DNA of 64,000 bases from Candidatus Saccharimonadota bacterium (GCA_017515205.1 JAFWHN010000001.1:1-64000), one strand, 5' to 3'. Positions 44,965-52,552 are shown, numbered from the stretch's first letter. Notes: generated by a model from the letters alone, not told the origin. Program-made: numbers and translations.

Positions 44965-45061
44965 AGTATACAATATTCTTGACAAAAAGTAAATAAATTA
45001 TTTCAAATAAAAAGAATAACAGAGGTAAAAAATGCAAAAAAATGTAAAAATAACTTTTACA
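44965..45061 (-). promoter_or_regulatory. Shared promoter module P1 (drives the large RNA)
   Basis: Minus strand: -10 TATACT (44965-44970), 17-bp spacer, -35 TTTACT (44988-44993). Upstream are an AATAACAGAG box (45015-45024 on plus) and the 19-bp palindrome TGTAAAAATAACTTTTACA (45043-45061). P2 and P3 repeat the same parts at the same distances, so the palindrome is probably an operator or activator site. Confidence 0.8.
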
Positions 45062-45098
45062 ATTAGCCACATAACTTAATTCATGCTATACTTTTCCT

Positions 45099-45569
45099 AT
45101 GAGCATTATAATTCGTACTGCCACTATGGCAGATCTAAAAGCTATTCAAAAACTTGGGTTTGAATTATTAGATTTCGAACGCCAGAATTGGGATCCAACC
45201 CTAGACGTTGACTGGCCTTTCAGCGAAGTAGGTAAAGCTAGCTATGAAAAGGCTATCAAAGAAAAATATACTATTATTACCGAAGCAGATGGTAAGCCGA
45301 TTGGCTATTTGATTGGCTCCGTCAAGCCGTCAATGAAAGACGGTGCTCGTCATATTACTGCAGTGCAGCTTGAAAATATTTATGTAGACCAGAATTATCG
45401 CAGAAGCAATGTCGGTAAAAAACTCTTTGAAAGCTTCGCTACGTATTGCAAAAAACAAAAAGCCGACGTAATGAATGTGATGGTTAATGCCAAAAATAAA
45501 AACGCGATTTCCTTTTACGAAAAAGTCGGCTTTTCACCATCCCGCATTTCTCTTTCTCAGGAATTATGA
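45099..45569 (+). CDS. GNAT family acetyltransferase
   Basis: 156-aa N-acetyltransferase: IIRTATMADLKAI, IGYLIGSV, the acetyl-CoA signature VDQNYRRSNVGKKLFE (variant of Q/RxxGxG/A) and VNAKNKNAISFYEKVGF. The acceptor substrate is unknown. TGCTATACT ends 6 nt before the ATG (leaderless). It is the only plus-strand gene within the three-unit minus-strand cassette, and its promoter region abuts module P1. Confidence 0.88.
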   Translation: MSIIIRTATMADLKAIQKLGFELLDFERQNWDPTLDVDWPFSEVGKASYEKAIKEKYTIITEADGKPIGYLIGSVKPSMKDGARHITAVQLENIYVDQNYRRSNVGKKLFESFATYCKKQKADVMNVMVNAKNKNAISFYEKVGFSPSRISLSQEL

Positions 45570-45576
45570 TAGCATT

Positions 45577-45602
45577 AAAAAGCCCCGGTTGTTAACCAGG
45601 GC
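45577..45602 (-). terminator. Terminator of the 45651 transcription unit
   Basis: GCCCTGGTT-AAC-AACCGGGGC followed by TTTTTAATG on the minus strand. A second hairpin, AAGCGGGC/GCCCGCTT, precedes it at 45620-45640. Confidence 0.8.
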
Positions 45603-45650
45603 AAGTGGTATTCTTTTCAAAGCGGGCTAAAAGCCCGCTTCCCCCTGCTA

Positions 45651-45938
45651 CTATTTCAGAGCGGAAAGGCGGTTACAAATAGTAACGACATCTCCTTCTG
45701 AAAGATGGGCGAAAACAGCGTCATCGCCATTGCAGTAGCAACAGAGTTTGCCATCCCTTAGGGCAACAACCGTCCAATCGGCTGGACCCTTATGGTTCAG
45801 CGACGAAATGGAAGCAGCGTACCCATTAGAATAAACAACTCTGTAACAATACCCAAATTCACTTTCAGTCTGTTTCCAAGAAACAGCCTTAGAAGTGATT
45901 ATGGAGATTGTTTTAGGGGAGAGAGGATAGTTCGTCAT
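45651..45938 (-). CDS. Unknown 95-aa protein of the shared-promoter regulon
   Basis: MTNYPLSPKTISIITSKAVS starts a small soluble protein ending HLSEGDVVTICNRLSALK. Four Cys residues lie between residues 30 and 87 (FGYCYRVV, LCCYCNGDD, TICNRL), and the profile is beta-rich. I do not recognise it. The ATG at 45938 is chosen over a GTG at 45968 because GGAAAGGG lies a short way upstream of the ATG and nothing precedes the GTG. The unit is driven by module P2 with a leader of about 150 nt containing a CTTCC-AAA-GGAAG hairpin. Confidence 0.65.
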   Translation of the reverse strand: MTNYPLSPKTISIITSKAVSWKQTESEFGYCYRVVYSNGYAASISSLNHKGPADWTVVALRDGKLCCYCNGDDAVFAHLSEGDVVTICNRLSALK

Positions 45939-46100
45939 TTCGACGCCCTTTCCAACCGTGGCCTTCACGCTAAAGCGCTATAACCATAAAAGCGGCACCC
46001 AGCTTCCTTTGGAAGTGGGCGGAACCTCGAGGGCCCTTTTCGTTTTTCAATAAAACAAACCTTTTAAACTGCCAAGCTGCATTTCTGCAAACTTGTTATG

Positions 46101-46196
46101 ATTATACAATAATCTTGACAAAAAGTAAACATACTATAATAAAATATATAATAACAGAGGTAAACTGCTCAAAAAATTGTAATACTTAAATTTACA
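46101..46196 (-). promoter_or_regulatory. Shared promoter module P2 (drives the 95-aa protein)
   Basis: -10 TATAAT (46101-46106), 17-bp spacer, -35 TTTACT (46124-46129), AATAACAGAG box (46150-46159) and palindrome TGTAATACTTAAATTTACA (46178-46196). Box-to-palindrome distance is 18 bp, as in P1 and P3. Palindrome to -35 is 48 bp, against 49 bp in the others. Confidence 0.8.
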
Positions 46197-46222
46197 ATTG
46201 CAAATTTTTTTAATTTTCATTA

Positions 46223-47182
46223 TTATTCACCTGCTAGAAATTGTTTGGCCGGCTCCAGCCCATAAACATAGCATGACGAATTCTCTTCAATTATGGAATC
46301 ATTTAACATTGGATAGCGTTTCTTGTAAATTTCTTCTGTTTTTGACCAATCGTCAATAGTGAGCGGCTTGCCAGATTTTAATATTGATAATTCTGTTTCC
46401 GATAATGGTTTTAAAAAAGCAAGCGAATAACGTGTCCCATCGTCATTTTTAAAATTAAGGAAAAAAGATGGGTCAAACAATGCCGCAGCCCCACTTCTAT
46501 TCCCTTTTAGATATACTAAATTATAGGCATGAAACTCTGAATTCCGAGCCCCAGTAACCAGCTCAGCATCATATCCAAGTAGTTTTAATATATTGTGAGC
46601 TAAACCAGCTTTTTCTGAACAAAAAGCCACCTTACGTTCACTAATATCTTTGATAGATACTTTTCCGTCATGGTTGTTCAAGTAAACATCCATTCTATCA
46701 AATCCAACTTTGTCTCCTGAAGGCAAATAATTATCAATTTCGTAGTAGATAGCATTACAAAGAGTAGACAACGCATAGCCACCAGATTTATGCAAGTTAG
46801 CCAAAATATCCCTATATGGATTCATATCATCATAAACCAAATCAGGGTTACTGCCATCTGGCAGAACTTCAGCAGATTTATAGTGAATTTTCGAAGAAAT
46901 GAATTCTCTAAAACCATCCGTAAAGTTTTGCCCAACAGTTTTTTCATCAGTTTCTTCCTCAAATATTTTTATCCTTTGTTGCAAGAAAGAGTCAATTTTT
47001 TCACTCGTGTCCAGGTCTTCGGCAACAATTTTCATTATATCAGCAACAGAAACGTCAATTGGTAGATTAATCTTATTCCTATCATCATAATTAGGCATAG
47101 ACCCCAAAACTTTTTCTGCATCAGTTTTTTCAGTCTCTCCCTTTTTATTCAAATTATTCTTTGAGCCATCTTCGTTCTCCAT
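46223..47182 (-). CDS. Transglutaminase-like cysteine protein, 319 aa
   Basis: Residues about 180-240 carry a Cys-His-Asp arrangement in typical transglutaminase/protease-fold spacing: VAFCSEKAGLAHNILKLLGY (C188), FHAYNLVYL (H218) and ALFDPSFF (D237). The N-terminus is hydrophilic and without a signal peptide. The specific reaction is unknown: such folds can be peptidases, cross-linking enzymes or amidases. TGATACAAT lies 6 nt before the ATG (leaderless), so it is outside the shared-promoter set although positioned between P2 and the P3 unit. Confidence 0.65.
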   Translation of the reverse strand: MENEDGSKNNLNKKGETEKTDAEKVLGSMPNYDDRNKINLPIDVSVADIMKIVAEDLDTSEKIDSFLQQRIKIFEEETDEKTVGQNFTDGFREFISSKIHYKSAEVLPDGSNPDLVYDDMNPYRDILANLHKSGGYALSTLCNAIYYEIDNYLPSGDKVGFDRMDVYLNNHDGKVSIKDISERKVAFCSEKAGLAHNILKLLGYDAELVTGARNSEFHAYNLVYLKGNRSGAAALFDPSFFLNFKNDDGTRYSLAFLKPLSETELSILKSGKPLTIDDWSKTEEIYKKRYPMLNDSIIEENSSCYVYGLEPAKQFLAGE

Positions 47183-47227
47183 TTCATCATTGTATCATGT
47201 TTTCATGCTATCTTAGATAAAATATAT

Positions 47228-47254
47228 AAAAAAGCCCCTGATAATTTCAGGAGC
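47228..47254 (-). terminator. Terminator of the csx3-like transcription unit
   Basis: GCTCCTGA-AATTA-TCAGGGGC followed by TTTTTTATAT on the minus strand. Confidence 0.85.
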
Positions 47255-47526
47255 AGGTAGGTCTCAAAGGCCTAGTTTTTAATGATTAATGCTATTCTTT
47301 AAAGTAGCATTGTTGTTAATTTGCGGGGGAGTTTTTCCGTTTAAAGGCCGGAAAAACTTCATAAAACCACCTTTTGCACTCTCACATTTTTACCTCTGTG
47401 AGTCGGTTTGTGCTAACCCTCACGGTTTTAATGTCCATAAGTACATGGTTATAAGTCACCACCTCCTGCGCTTTGCAGGTGATCCTCGATGGAGGCTGTA
47501 TTAAGTTGTATGGCCAAAGGCCTTGG
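47255..47526 (-). ncRNA. Structured 3' region of the csx3-like transcript
   Basis: About 270 nt lie between the csx3-like stop and its terminator. On the minus strand it has hairpins CCTGC-AAAGC-GCAGG, TTTTTCCG...CGGAAAAA and ATGCTA...TAGCAT. Two motifs also occur in the same order in the large RNA: CCTGC..AAAG..GCAGGAGGT (47461-47479 and 44307-44326 on plus) and GAGACCTAC (47257-47265 and 44035-44043). It may be a UTR or a processed RNA related to the larger one. Confidence 0.5.
47279..47362 (-). CDS. Possible 27-aa ORF downstream of the csx3-like gene
   Basis: AAAGGTGG followed after a short gap by ATG at 47362 opens MKFFRPLNGKTPPQINNNAT and ends SINH at 47279. The Shine-Dalgarno and position in the transcript are favourable. 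However, the coding sequence overlaps the TTTTTCCG/CGGAAAAA hairpin, so it may be only structural RNA. Confidence 0.25.
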   Translation of the reverse strand: MKFFRPLNGKTPPQINNNATLKNSINH

Positions 47527-47835
47527 CTACAGGAGGTCGCCCACCTGGTAGTCTGCGCTGTGAGACACGCTCACCACGTATTTGCCCAATTTAGGGTCGA
47601 AAACTGCGATTGCAGGGCAAATGTGGCACAAGGCGTGCGCCAGTACGACAGCTACAGGAAGCGACGCCGGACCATTCAGAAGTATGGTTTTGCCCATCAC
47701 TTCCTCGCTCACAGCCTCGACGGCTGCTTTTGCGTCTACAACGATCTGGTCGTTGCTGGCCGGCTCTCCAAAGCCAATCTTCAGAGTTGCATTATTTTCG
47801 TTCATCTCTACTACTTCTACATTGTATTTAGCCAT
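47527..47835 (-). CDS. Csx3-like protein (putative ring nuclease family)
   Basis: The 102-aa protein resembles Csx3/Crn3, which cleaves cyclic tetra-adenylate made by type III CRISPR systems. Matching landmarks by memory of the archaeal protein are a GPASLPVAVVLAHALCH block (family pattern GPxxL...LAHxxxH), then AIAVFDPKLGKYVVSVSHS and VGDLL (family DPRLGxxVVxxSHS..EGDVI). The usual Arg of DPRLG is Lys here, so activity is uncertain. AAGGAGG precedes the ATG. No cas genes or CRISPR repeats are in the window. Confidence 0.65.
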   Translation of the reverse strand: MAKYNVEVVEMNENNATLKIGFGEPASNDQIVVDAKAAVEAVSEEVMGKTILLNGPASLPVAVVLAHALCHICPAIAVFDPKLGKYVVSVSHSADYQVGDLL

Positions 47836-47888
47836 TACTCTTCCTCCTTGGATTCAATCTGATAAGGTGCTTTTTTCTAACTGTTCCA

Positions 47889-47985
47889 AGTATACAATAT
47901 TCTTGACAAAATGTAAATAAATTATCAAAACTAAATAGAATAACAGAGACAAAAATCGCTTAAAAATGTAAATAATACTTTTACA
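47889..47985 (-). promoter_or_regulatory. Shared promoter module P3 (drives the csx3-like gene)
   Basis: -10 TATACT (47889-47894), 17-bp spacer, -35 TTTACA (47912-47917), AATAACAGAG box (47939-47948) and palindrome TGTAAATAATACTTTTACA (47967-47985). Gaps of 18 bp and 49 bp match P1. The spacer TTTTGTCAAGAATATTG is identical to P1. Confidence 0.82.
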
Positions 47986-48078
47986 AATAGTCTTTATGAT
48001 AGTACAGTCTCAGCCGAAATATTATAAACAATACTAATTTGTGCTAAAATTAACATAAGGATAAAAGAAAGGACAAAA

Positions 48079-49887
48079 ATGTCTGAAGAATTACCTCAGA
48101 GTTTAAGAAGAGTAGATAAAATAGATAACGAGACACTTACGCAAGTTGCCTCTTCTCCAGAAACAAATCCGCAAAACAAGGAAGTTGCCTTTAAGGAGAT
48201 AGGTAAACGTTTAATATCGGGTGATTATAATTCTGAATCTAAAGAAAAAACTGACGAGACATCTTTAGAAAACCAGGAAGACAACTATGAGAAAGAGGAA
48301 CAATTTGCTACAGACAATCTAGAAGACGATCCTTTCATAGAAAAGGTGAATCATCCTGATAGACTTAAGACCGAAAAGGAAATCGAAAAAATTGAACGAA
48401 AATGGCACGACAAAGAAGAGGATATCGAACGTCAAAAAGAAAGAAATCTTAAAGACATAAATAGACATGACCGTTCTTCTCAGGAGCCAGATGTCGAACC
48501 TGCCGACAAAATTGAACGTGCTCTAGACAAAGCTGATTTTCGTTTAAGAAAGCACTTCACAGATTATTACACCGAAGGCGCCATTGACAGCCTTTCCGAA
48601 GGAAAACTAGAAGTGAATCCCCAAGGATTTATCACGGCGGGTTTTATGAATACTGAGAGACCAGGTCTTGACAAACAAATTCCAGAGTCTCAGCAGGAGC
48701 AATTCTGGACCAATTACAAAATTGATGTAATCTCCGAAAAAGTTAAGGACTGGAATCAACTCGAAAATATTAAAGCCGCCGAAAAAATAGCCATTGAAAC
48801 AGCAATCGAAAGAGGAGCTTTTGTCAAACAAAACGGTATAGATCAACCAGAACAAGTACGCTTTGCTTTGCCAGTGCTAGAAAAGGGCGATGGACCACTC
48901 CAAAACTTCATGCATGAGTATGATATAGACTTAGAATCTGAGGAAAATAAGAAGCGCTCTTTTGAAGGTTTTGTCAATATCATTGAAGCGATTAAAAACC
49001 ACGACGATGCTAAAAAAGATGGGTTCAAAGCATTAGATTGGTATTTTGATAATTTCGATTACGAAGACGGTTTTAATAAAGAAAATGGTTTTTTAGATCG
49101 TATGCTAGGCCAGTCATCTATTGCTGATTGGCAATGGCGGCAAACTCTCTTAGACTACCTTCAATCTCGTAAAGAAAAATTTGACGGAATTGAGAACAAA
49201 TCTAGTGGCCAGAAAATGGATGAAAATGAAGCAGTTGAGCCCATTGAGCCTATTTCTCAAGAAGAGTATACTCAGGAACTCGCCGACTATCTTGATATGA
49301 CAATGGAAGAGCTTGATAATCCTGAGGCAGCAGCTAACTTTCTCCTAGGGAAAATTTTACCTCCGGAACCGACTATTAGGAGTGAACGAGATAGCTCAAA
49401 CCAAGCTCATGATAAATATCGTTATCCAAAATCTTTTGGGCAACAGAAAAAAATCACAATATTTGCCGCGTGGAAAGTACTGCAGTATAGTGGTGAAGAT
49501 ATAAAAGCCGAGCTTAACCGTGAATCATGGGCTGACGGTGAGAACTATACTTATCTCAGATTTGGTTGTGGGTTCGATAAAGACATGGTTGAAAGAAACG
49601 GTGGGTATTCAGACAGGCACCAACTCCCATCAGAAAATCACGTTATTATTGAAAGTGATTCCCCAACTTCTGCTACTTATATATGGTACGGTCAAGGAGA
49701 TACCTGGCAAGATATTTTCATTGATCATTATAAATCCTATGCCAAGCAACAACCGGGAGTTTCTTCCAAAAATCACGATCATAGTAGACTAGCCATTGAA
49801 CATATGGTGGAAATATTTAATAGTCTAGGCATAGATTTAATTGCCTTATCTAAAAAGATTAAAGATAAAACTAAAAATGCTGCATAG
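48079..49887 (+). CDS. Large charged hypothetical protein, 602 aa
   Basis: I do not recognise a family. There is no signal peptide or transmembrane segment. The first 150 residues are very hydrophilic, Glu/Lys-rich and probably coiled coil (EKEIEKIERKWHDKEEDIERQKERN). A more globular middle (ADKIERALDKADFRLRKHFT to about 360) and a C-terminal domain (FGQQKKITIFAAWKVLQYSG, NYTYLRFGCGFDKDMVERNG, HVIIESDSPTSATYIWYGQG) follow. TGCTAAAAT lies at about 48043-48048 and AAAGGA precedes the ATG. It is divergent from module P3. Size and accessory location would suit an effector or defence protein, but that is guesswork. Confidence 0.65.
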   Translation: MSEELPQSLRRVDKIDNETLTQVASSPETNPQNKEVAFKEIGKRLISGDYNSESKEKTDETSLENQEDNYEKEEQFATDNLEDDPFIEKVNHPDRLKTEKEIEKIERKWHDKEEDIERQKERNLKDINRHDRSSQEPDVEPADKIERALDKADFRLRKHFTDYYTEGAIDSLSEGKLEVNPQGFITAGFMNTERPGLDKQIPESQQEQFWTNYKIDVISEKVKDWNQLENIKAAEKIAIETAIERGAFVKQNGIDQPEQVRFALPVLEKGDGPLQNFMHEYDIDLESEENKKRSFEGFVNIIEAIKNHDDAKKDGFKALDWYFDNFDYEDGFNKENGFLDRMLGQSSIADWQWRQTLLDYLQSRKEKFDGIENKSSGQKMDENEAVEPIEPISQEEYTQELADYLDMTMEELDNPEAAANFLLGKILPPEPTIRSERDSSNQAHDKYRYPKSFGQQKKITIFAAWKVLQYSGEDIKAELNRESWADGENYTYLRFGCGFDKDMVERNGGYSDRHQLPSENHVIIESDSPTSATYIWYGQGDTWQDIFIDHYKSYAKQQPGVSSKNHDHSRLAIEHMVEIFNSLGIDLIALSKKIKDKTKNAA

Positions 49888-49911
49888 AAAAAGCCGTTCT
49901 AAAGAACGGCT
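49887..49911. terminator. Bidirectional terminator at 49.9 kb
   Basis: AGCCGTTC-TAAA-GAACGGCT lies between convergent genes. A tracts occur on the left side only, favouring the minus-strand gene. Confidence 0.65.
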
Positions 49912-49915
49912 TAGC

Positions 49916-50128
49916 CTACATTGACTGAAGCTCACAAATAATAGCACAAACGCCTAACATCTCTTCTTCAGAAGTTTTAATACCGGTCTCTTTTTCAAAA
50001 TTATCCGCGGCCGTTTTGAACCAATCTTTTACACAAGATTCAGAATAATCCTGCTGATCAGAATGTTTTTTCTGATTCATTATTTTTTTGCATGCTTCGT
50101 CAAATTTGATGATGTTATTACCTTTCAT
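49916..50128 (-). CDS. Small hypothetical protein, 70 aa
   Basis: Helical, charged protein MKGNNIIKFDEACKKIMNQK ending LGVCAIICELQSM, with four Cys. The ATG follows AGGAGGG at a longer than usual distance (about 17 nt), which weakens the start call. The promoter at 50199-50227 and terminator make it a single-gene unit. No family recognised. Confidence 0.5.
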   Translation of the reverse strand: MKGNNIIKFDEACKKIMNQKKHSDQQDYSESCVKDWFKTAADNFEKETGIKTSEEEMLGVCAIICELQSM

Positions 50129-50198
50129 AGGTTCAACACCTCACCCTCCTTGATGATATTAAAATACAACTAGCCATAAAAATGGCAATAATACTTAA

Positions 50199-50227
50199 AT
50201 TATAACATAAAAGTTTTTCTAAGTCAA
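50199..50227 (-). promoter_or_regulatory. Promoter of the 49916 gene
   Basis: TTGACT (50222-50227) and TATAAT (50199-50204), 17 bp apart, with an extended TGT. Confidence 0.75.
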
Positions 50228-50249
50228 TGAATAGTTTCAATACAAAATA

Positions 50250-50281
50250 TAAAAACCGCCCTATCGAAGGGCGGTTTTTTT
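50250..50281. terminator. Terminator downstream of fusA
   Basis: ACCGCCC and GGGCGGT form a short-loop stem with A and T runs on both sides. On the minus strand it follows fusA. Confidence 0.8.
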
Positions 50282-50296
50282 AGTTAGATATCGTTA

Positions 50297-52396
50297 TTAT
50301 TTTGCGTTTCTCTTCTCGATAATATCAGCAGCTACATTCGGTGGTACTTCTTCGTAATCAAAGAGTTCCATCGAAGAAGCAGCGCGACCTTGCGACATAC
50401 CACGGAGATCGCTAGTGTAACCAAAGAGGTTGGCTAATGGACAGAAGGCTTTAATTAGCTTAGCGCCACCATTCAAATCTTCCATTTCGTCCACGCGACC
50501 ACGGCGCGAGTTAATATCGCCGATAACGTCACCCATGAATTCCTCTGGGGTAGTAATTTCCAGTTTCATAATTGGTTCAAGCAGAACTGGGTTGGCTTTT
50601 TTAATACCTTCGCGCGTAGCAAGTGAACCAGCCAGTTTGAAAGCGAGTTCAGACGAATCTACATCGTGATAAGAACCATCATAGAGCGTAGCTTTCACAT
50701 CTACTACCGGATATCCTGCAATCACACCACCCGCGAGAGTTTCTTCTACGCCTTGTTGTACTGGTTTACGATATTCCTGTGGCACCACACCACCTTTAAT
50801 CTGGTCAATAAACTCAAAGCCCTTGCCGGCTTCGTTCGGCTCAAATTTAATCCAAACATCACCATATTGACCACGACCACCTGACTGTTTAATATGCTTA
50901 CCTTGAGCCTCGGCAGTGCCGCGAATCGTTTCGCGGTAAGCCACTTGTGGCGCACCAGTATTCGCATCTACGTTGTGTTCTCTCTTCAACCGATCGATAA
51001 TAATTTCTAGGTGTAGCTCACCCATACCAGAAATAATGGTTTGACCAGTTTCTTCATCGGTATGGACGCGGAAAGTCGGATCTTCCTCGGCCATCTTGGA
51101 TAGGCCGATACCCATTTTTTCCTGATCAGCTTTAGTTTTTGGCTCTACTGCAATTGACACTGGAGGATCTGGGAAATTGATGGATTCTAGATGCACCGGA
51201 TGTGCTGGGTCACAAAGCGTGGTACCAGTAGTACATTCCTTGAGCCCCACTACTGCGGCAATATCACCAGCGGTGATTTCATCGATATCTTCACGTTTAT
51301 CGGCAAACATTCGGACGACTCGACCGACGCGTTCCTTGTCACCAGTCGTAGCATTAAGAATATAAGAACCAGATTTTAGCACACCAGCGTAAACTCTTAC
51401 AAAAATTAATTTACCTACAAATGGATCGGTTGCAATCTTAAAGGCTAGAGCTGTAAGAGGCTCATTATTGTCAGCCTTACGCACGATTTGATCGCCAGTT
51501 TTTGGATCAGTACCCACTGTTTGGCCTTGATCACGATCGAGCGGTGAAGGAAGATAATCTGCCATAAGGTCAAGCACCTTTTCGACAATCACGCCGCGAC
51601 CATCGCCACCGGTTACAAGGAAGAAATCACCTTCTAGTACGCGCTTACGTAACGCTGCCTTTAGTTCCGCTTCAGTAATCGAATCTTCACCTTCGCTGAA
51701 GTATTTGTCCATCAAAGCTTCATCAGCTTGTACCGCCTCTTCAATCAACATTGAACGGGCATTTTTGGCTTTCTCGACCATGTCGGCTGGTATTTCACCC
51801 ACTTTTAGCTCATGGTCAGCGTAATCTTTGTAGGTATAAGCTTTCATATCGACTAAATCTACTACACCGCAGACATCTTTCTCAAAGCCAATAGGCAGAT
51901 GAATCGCCACGGCATTTTTAGAAAGACGTTTGTGAATTGAATCGAGCGACTTATAAAAATCACCGCCAGTCTGATTAATCTTATTTACAAAACAAATCCG
52001 TGGAATGCCGTACTTAGTAGCCTGGCGCCAAACTGTCTCAGACTGAGCTTCCACACCCATTTTACCATCGAATACTACTACGGCGCCATCGAGTACACGG
52101 AGAGAACGCTCCACCTCAGCGGTAAAGTCGATGTGCCCTGGGGTATCGATGATATTTATTTTGTGGCCTTTCCAGTAAGTCGTCACCGCGGCGGAAGTAA
52201 TCGTAATACCACGTTCCTTTTCCTGCTCCATCCAGTCAGTAGTAGCCCCACCAGTGTCACCTTTCACTAAGTCAATTTTATGTTTTAACCCCGTACGGTA
52301 CAAAATTGCCTCTGAGGTAGTAGTTTTACCCGCATCAATATGGGCAATAATCCCGATATTCCGCAAGTTTTTGAGATCCTTAACTTCAGCAGTCAT
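50297..52396 (-). CDS. fusA: Elongation factor G
   Basis: EF-G drives ribosomal translocation. 699 aa with AHIDAGKTTTSEAILYRTG near the N-terminus, RGITITSAAVTTYWKG, DTPGHIDFTAEVERSLRVLDGAV, NKIN, domain IV GRGQYGDVWIKFEP and the C-terminal EFMGDVIGDINSRRGRV and SDLRGMSQGRAASSM. The start at 52396 follows AAAGGAG. The longer frame has no support. Confidence 0.97.
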   Translation of the reverse strand: MTAEVKDLKNLRNIGIIAHIDAGKTTTSEAILYRTGLKHKIDLVKGDTGGATTDWMEQEKERGITITSAAVTTYWKGHKINIIDTPGHIDFTAEVERSLRVLDGAVVVFDGKMGVEAQSETVWRQATKYGIPRICFVNKINQTGGDFYKSLDSIHKRLSKNAVAIHLPIGFEKDVCGVVDLVDMKAYTYKDYADHELKVGEIPADMVEKAKNARSMLIEEAVQADEALMDKYFSEGEDSITEAELKAALRKRVLEGDFFLVTGGDGRGVIVEKVLDLMADYLPSPLDRDQGQTVGTDPKTGDQIVRKADNNEPLTALAFKIATDPFVGKLIFVRVYAGVLKSGSYILNATTGDKERVGRVVRMFADKREDIDEITAGDIAAVVGLKECTTGTTLCDPAHPVHLESINFPDPPVSIAVEPKTKADQEKMGIGLSKMAEEDPTFRVHTDEETGQTIISGMGELHLEIIIDRLKREHNVDANTGAPQVAYRETIRGTAEAQGKHIKQSGGRGQYGDVWIKFEPNEAGKGFEFIDQIKGGVVPQEYRKPVQQGVEETLAGGVIAGYPVVDVKATLYDGSYHDVDSSELAFKLAGSLATREGIKKANPVLLEPIMKLEITTPEEFMGDVIGDINSRRGRVDEMEDLNGGAKLIKAFCPLANLFGYTSDLRGMSQGRAASSMELFDYEEVPPNVAADIIEKRNAK

Positions 52397-52492
52397 ATGC
52401 TCCTTTACAATTATTGATTTTTTGATCCTTTTAGAAGATTTACACTCAAAAAGATACAACTTCTGTCTTAGTTTAGCATATTTTTGGAAAAA

Positions 52493-52520
52493 TTAAAAGC
52501 CCCAGTATGAGATTGGGGCT
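52493..52520 (-). terminator. Second terminator upstream of fusA
   Basis: AGCCCCA-ATCTCATAC-TGGGGCT followed by TTTAATTTTT on the minus strand, a backup to the one at 52553-52596. Confidence 0.65.
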
Positions 52521-52552
52521 ATTAGAAAAACTCTAGAGCGACGTGAATCTAT

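Noticed and set aside
44961..44970. A 25-codon basic ORF starting with the ATG overlapping the P1 start region
   Set aside because: The ATG lies 1 nt after the -10 box, upstream of the likely transcription start, so it would not be in the mRNA.
44979..47907. TTGACA on the plus strand within P1, P2 and P3 as forward promoters
   Set aside because: No good -10 lies 16-18 bp downstream in P1 or P3. The conserved parts fit minus-strand promoters much better.
47473..47920. Two long plus-strand frames opposite the csx3-like gene
   Set aside because: They are shadows: the minus-strand protein has a Shine-Dalgarno, promoter module, terminator and family resemblance, whereas these have none.
43880..47985. 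CRISPR array, prompted by the Csx3-like gene
   Set aside because: No series of regularly spaced direct repeats exists. The only repeated parts are the three promoter modules and short hairpin motifs.
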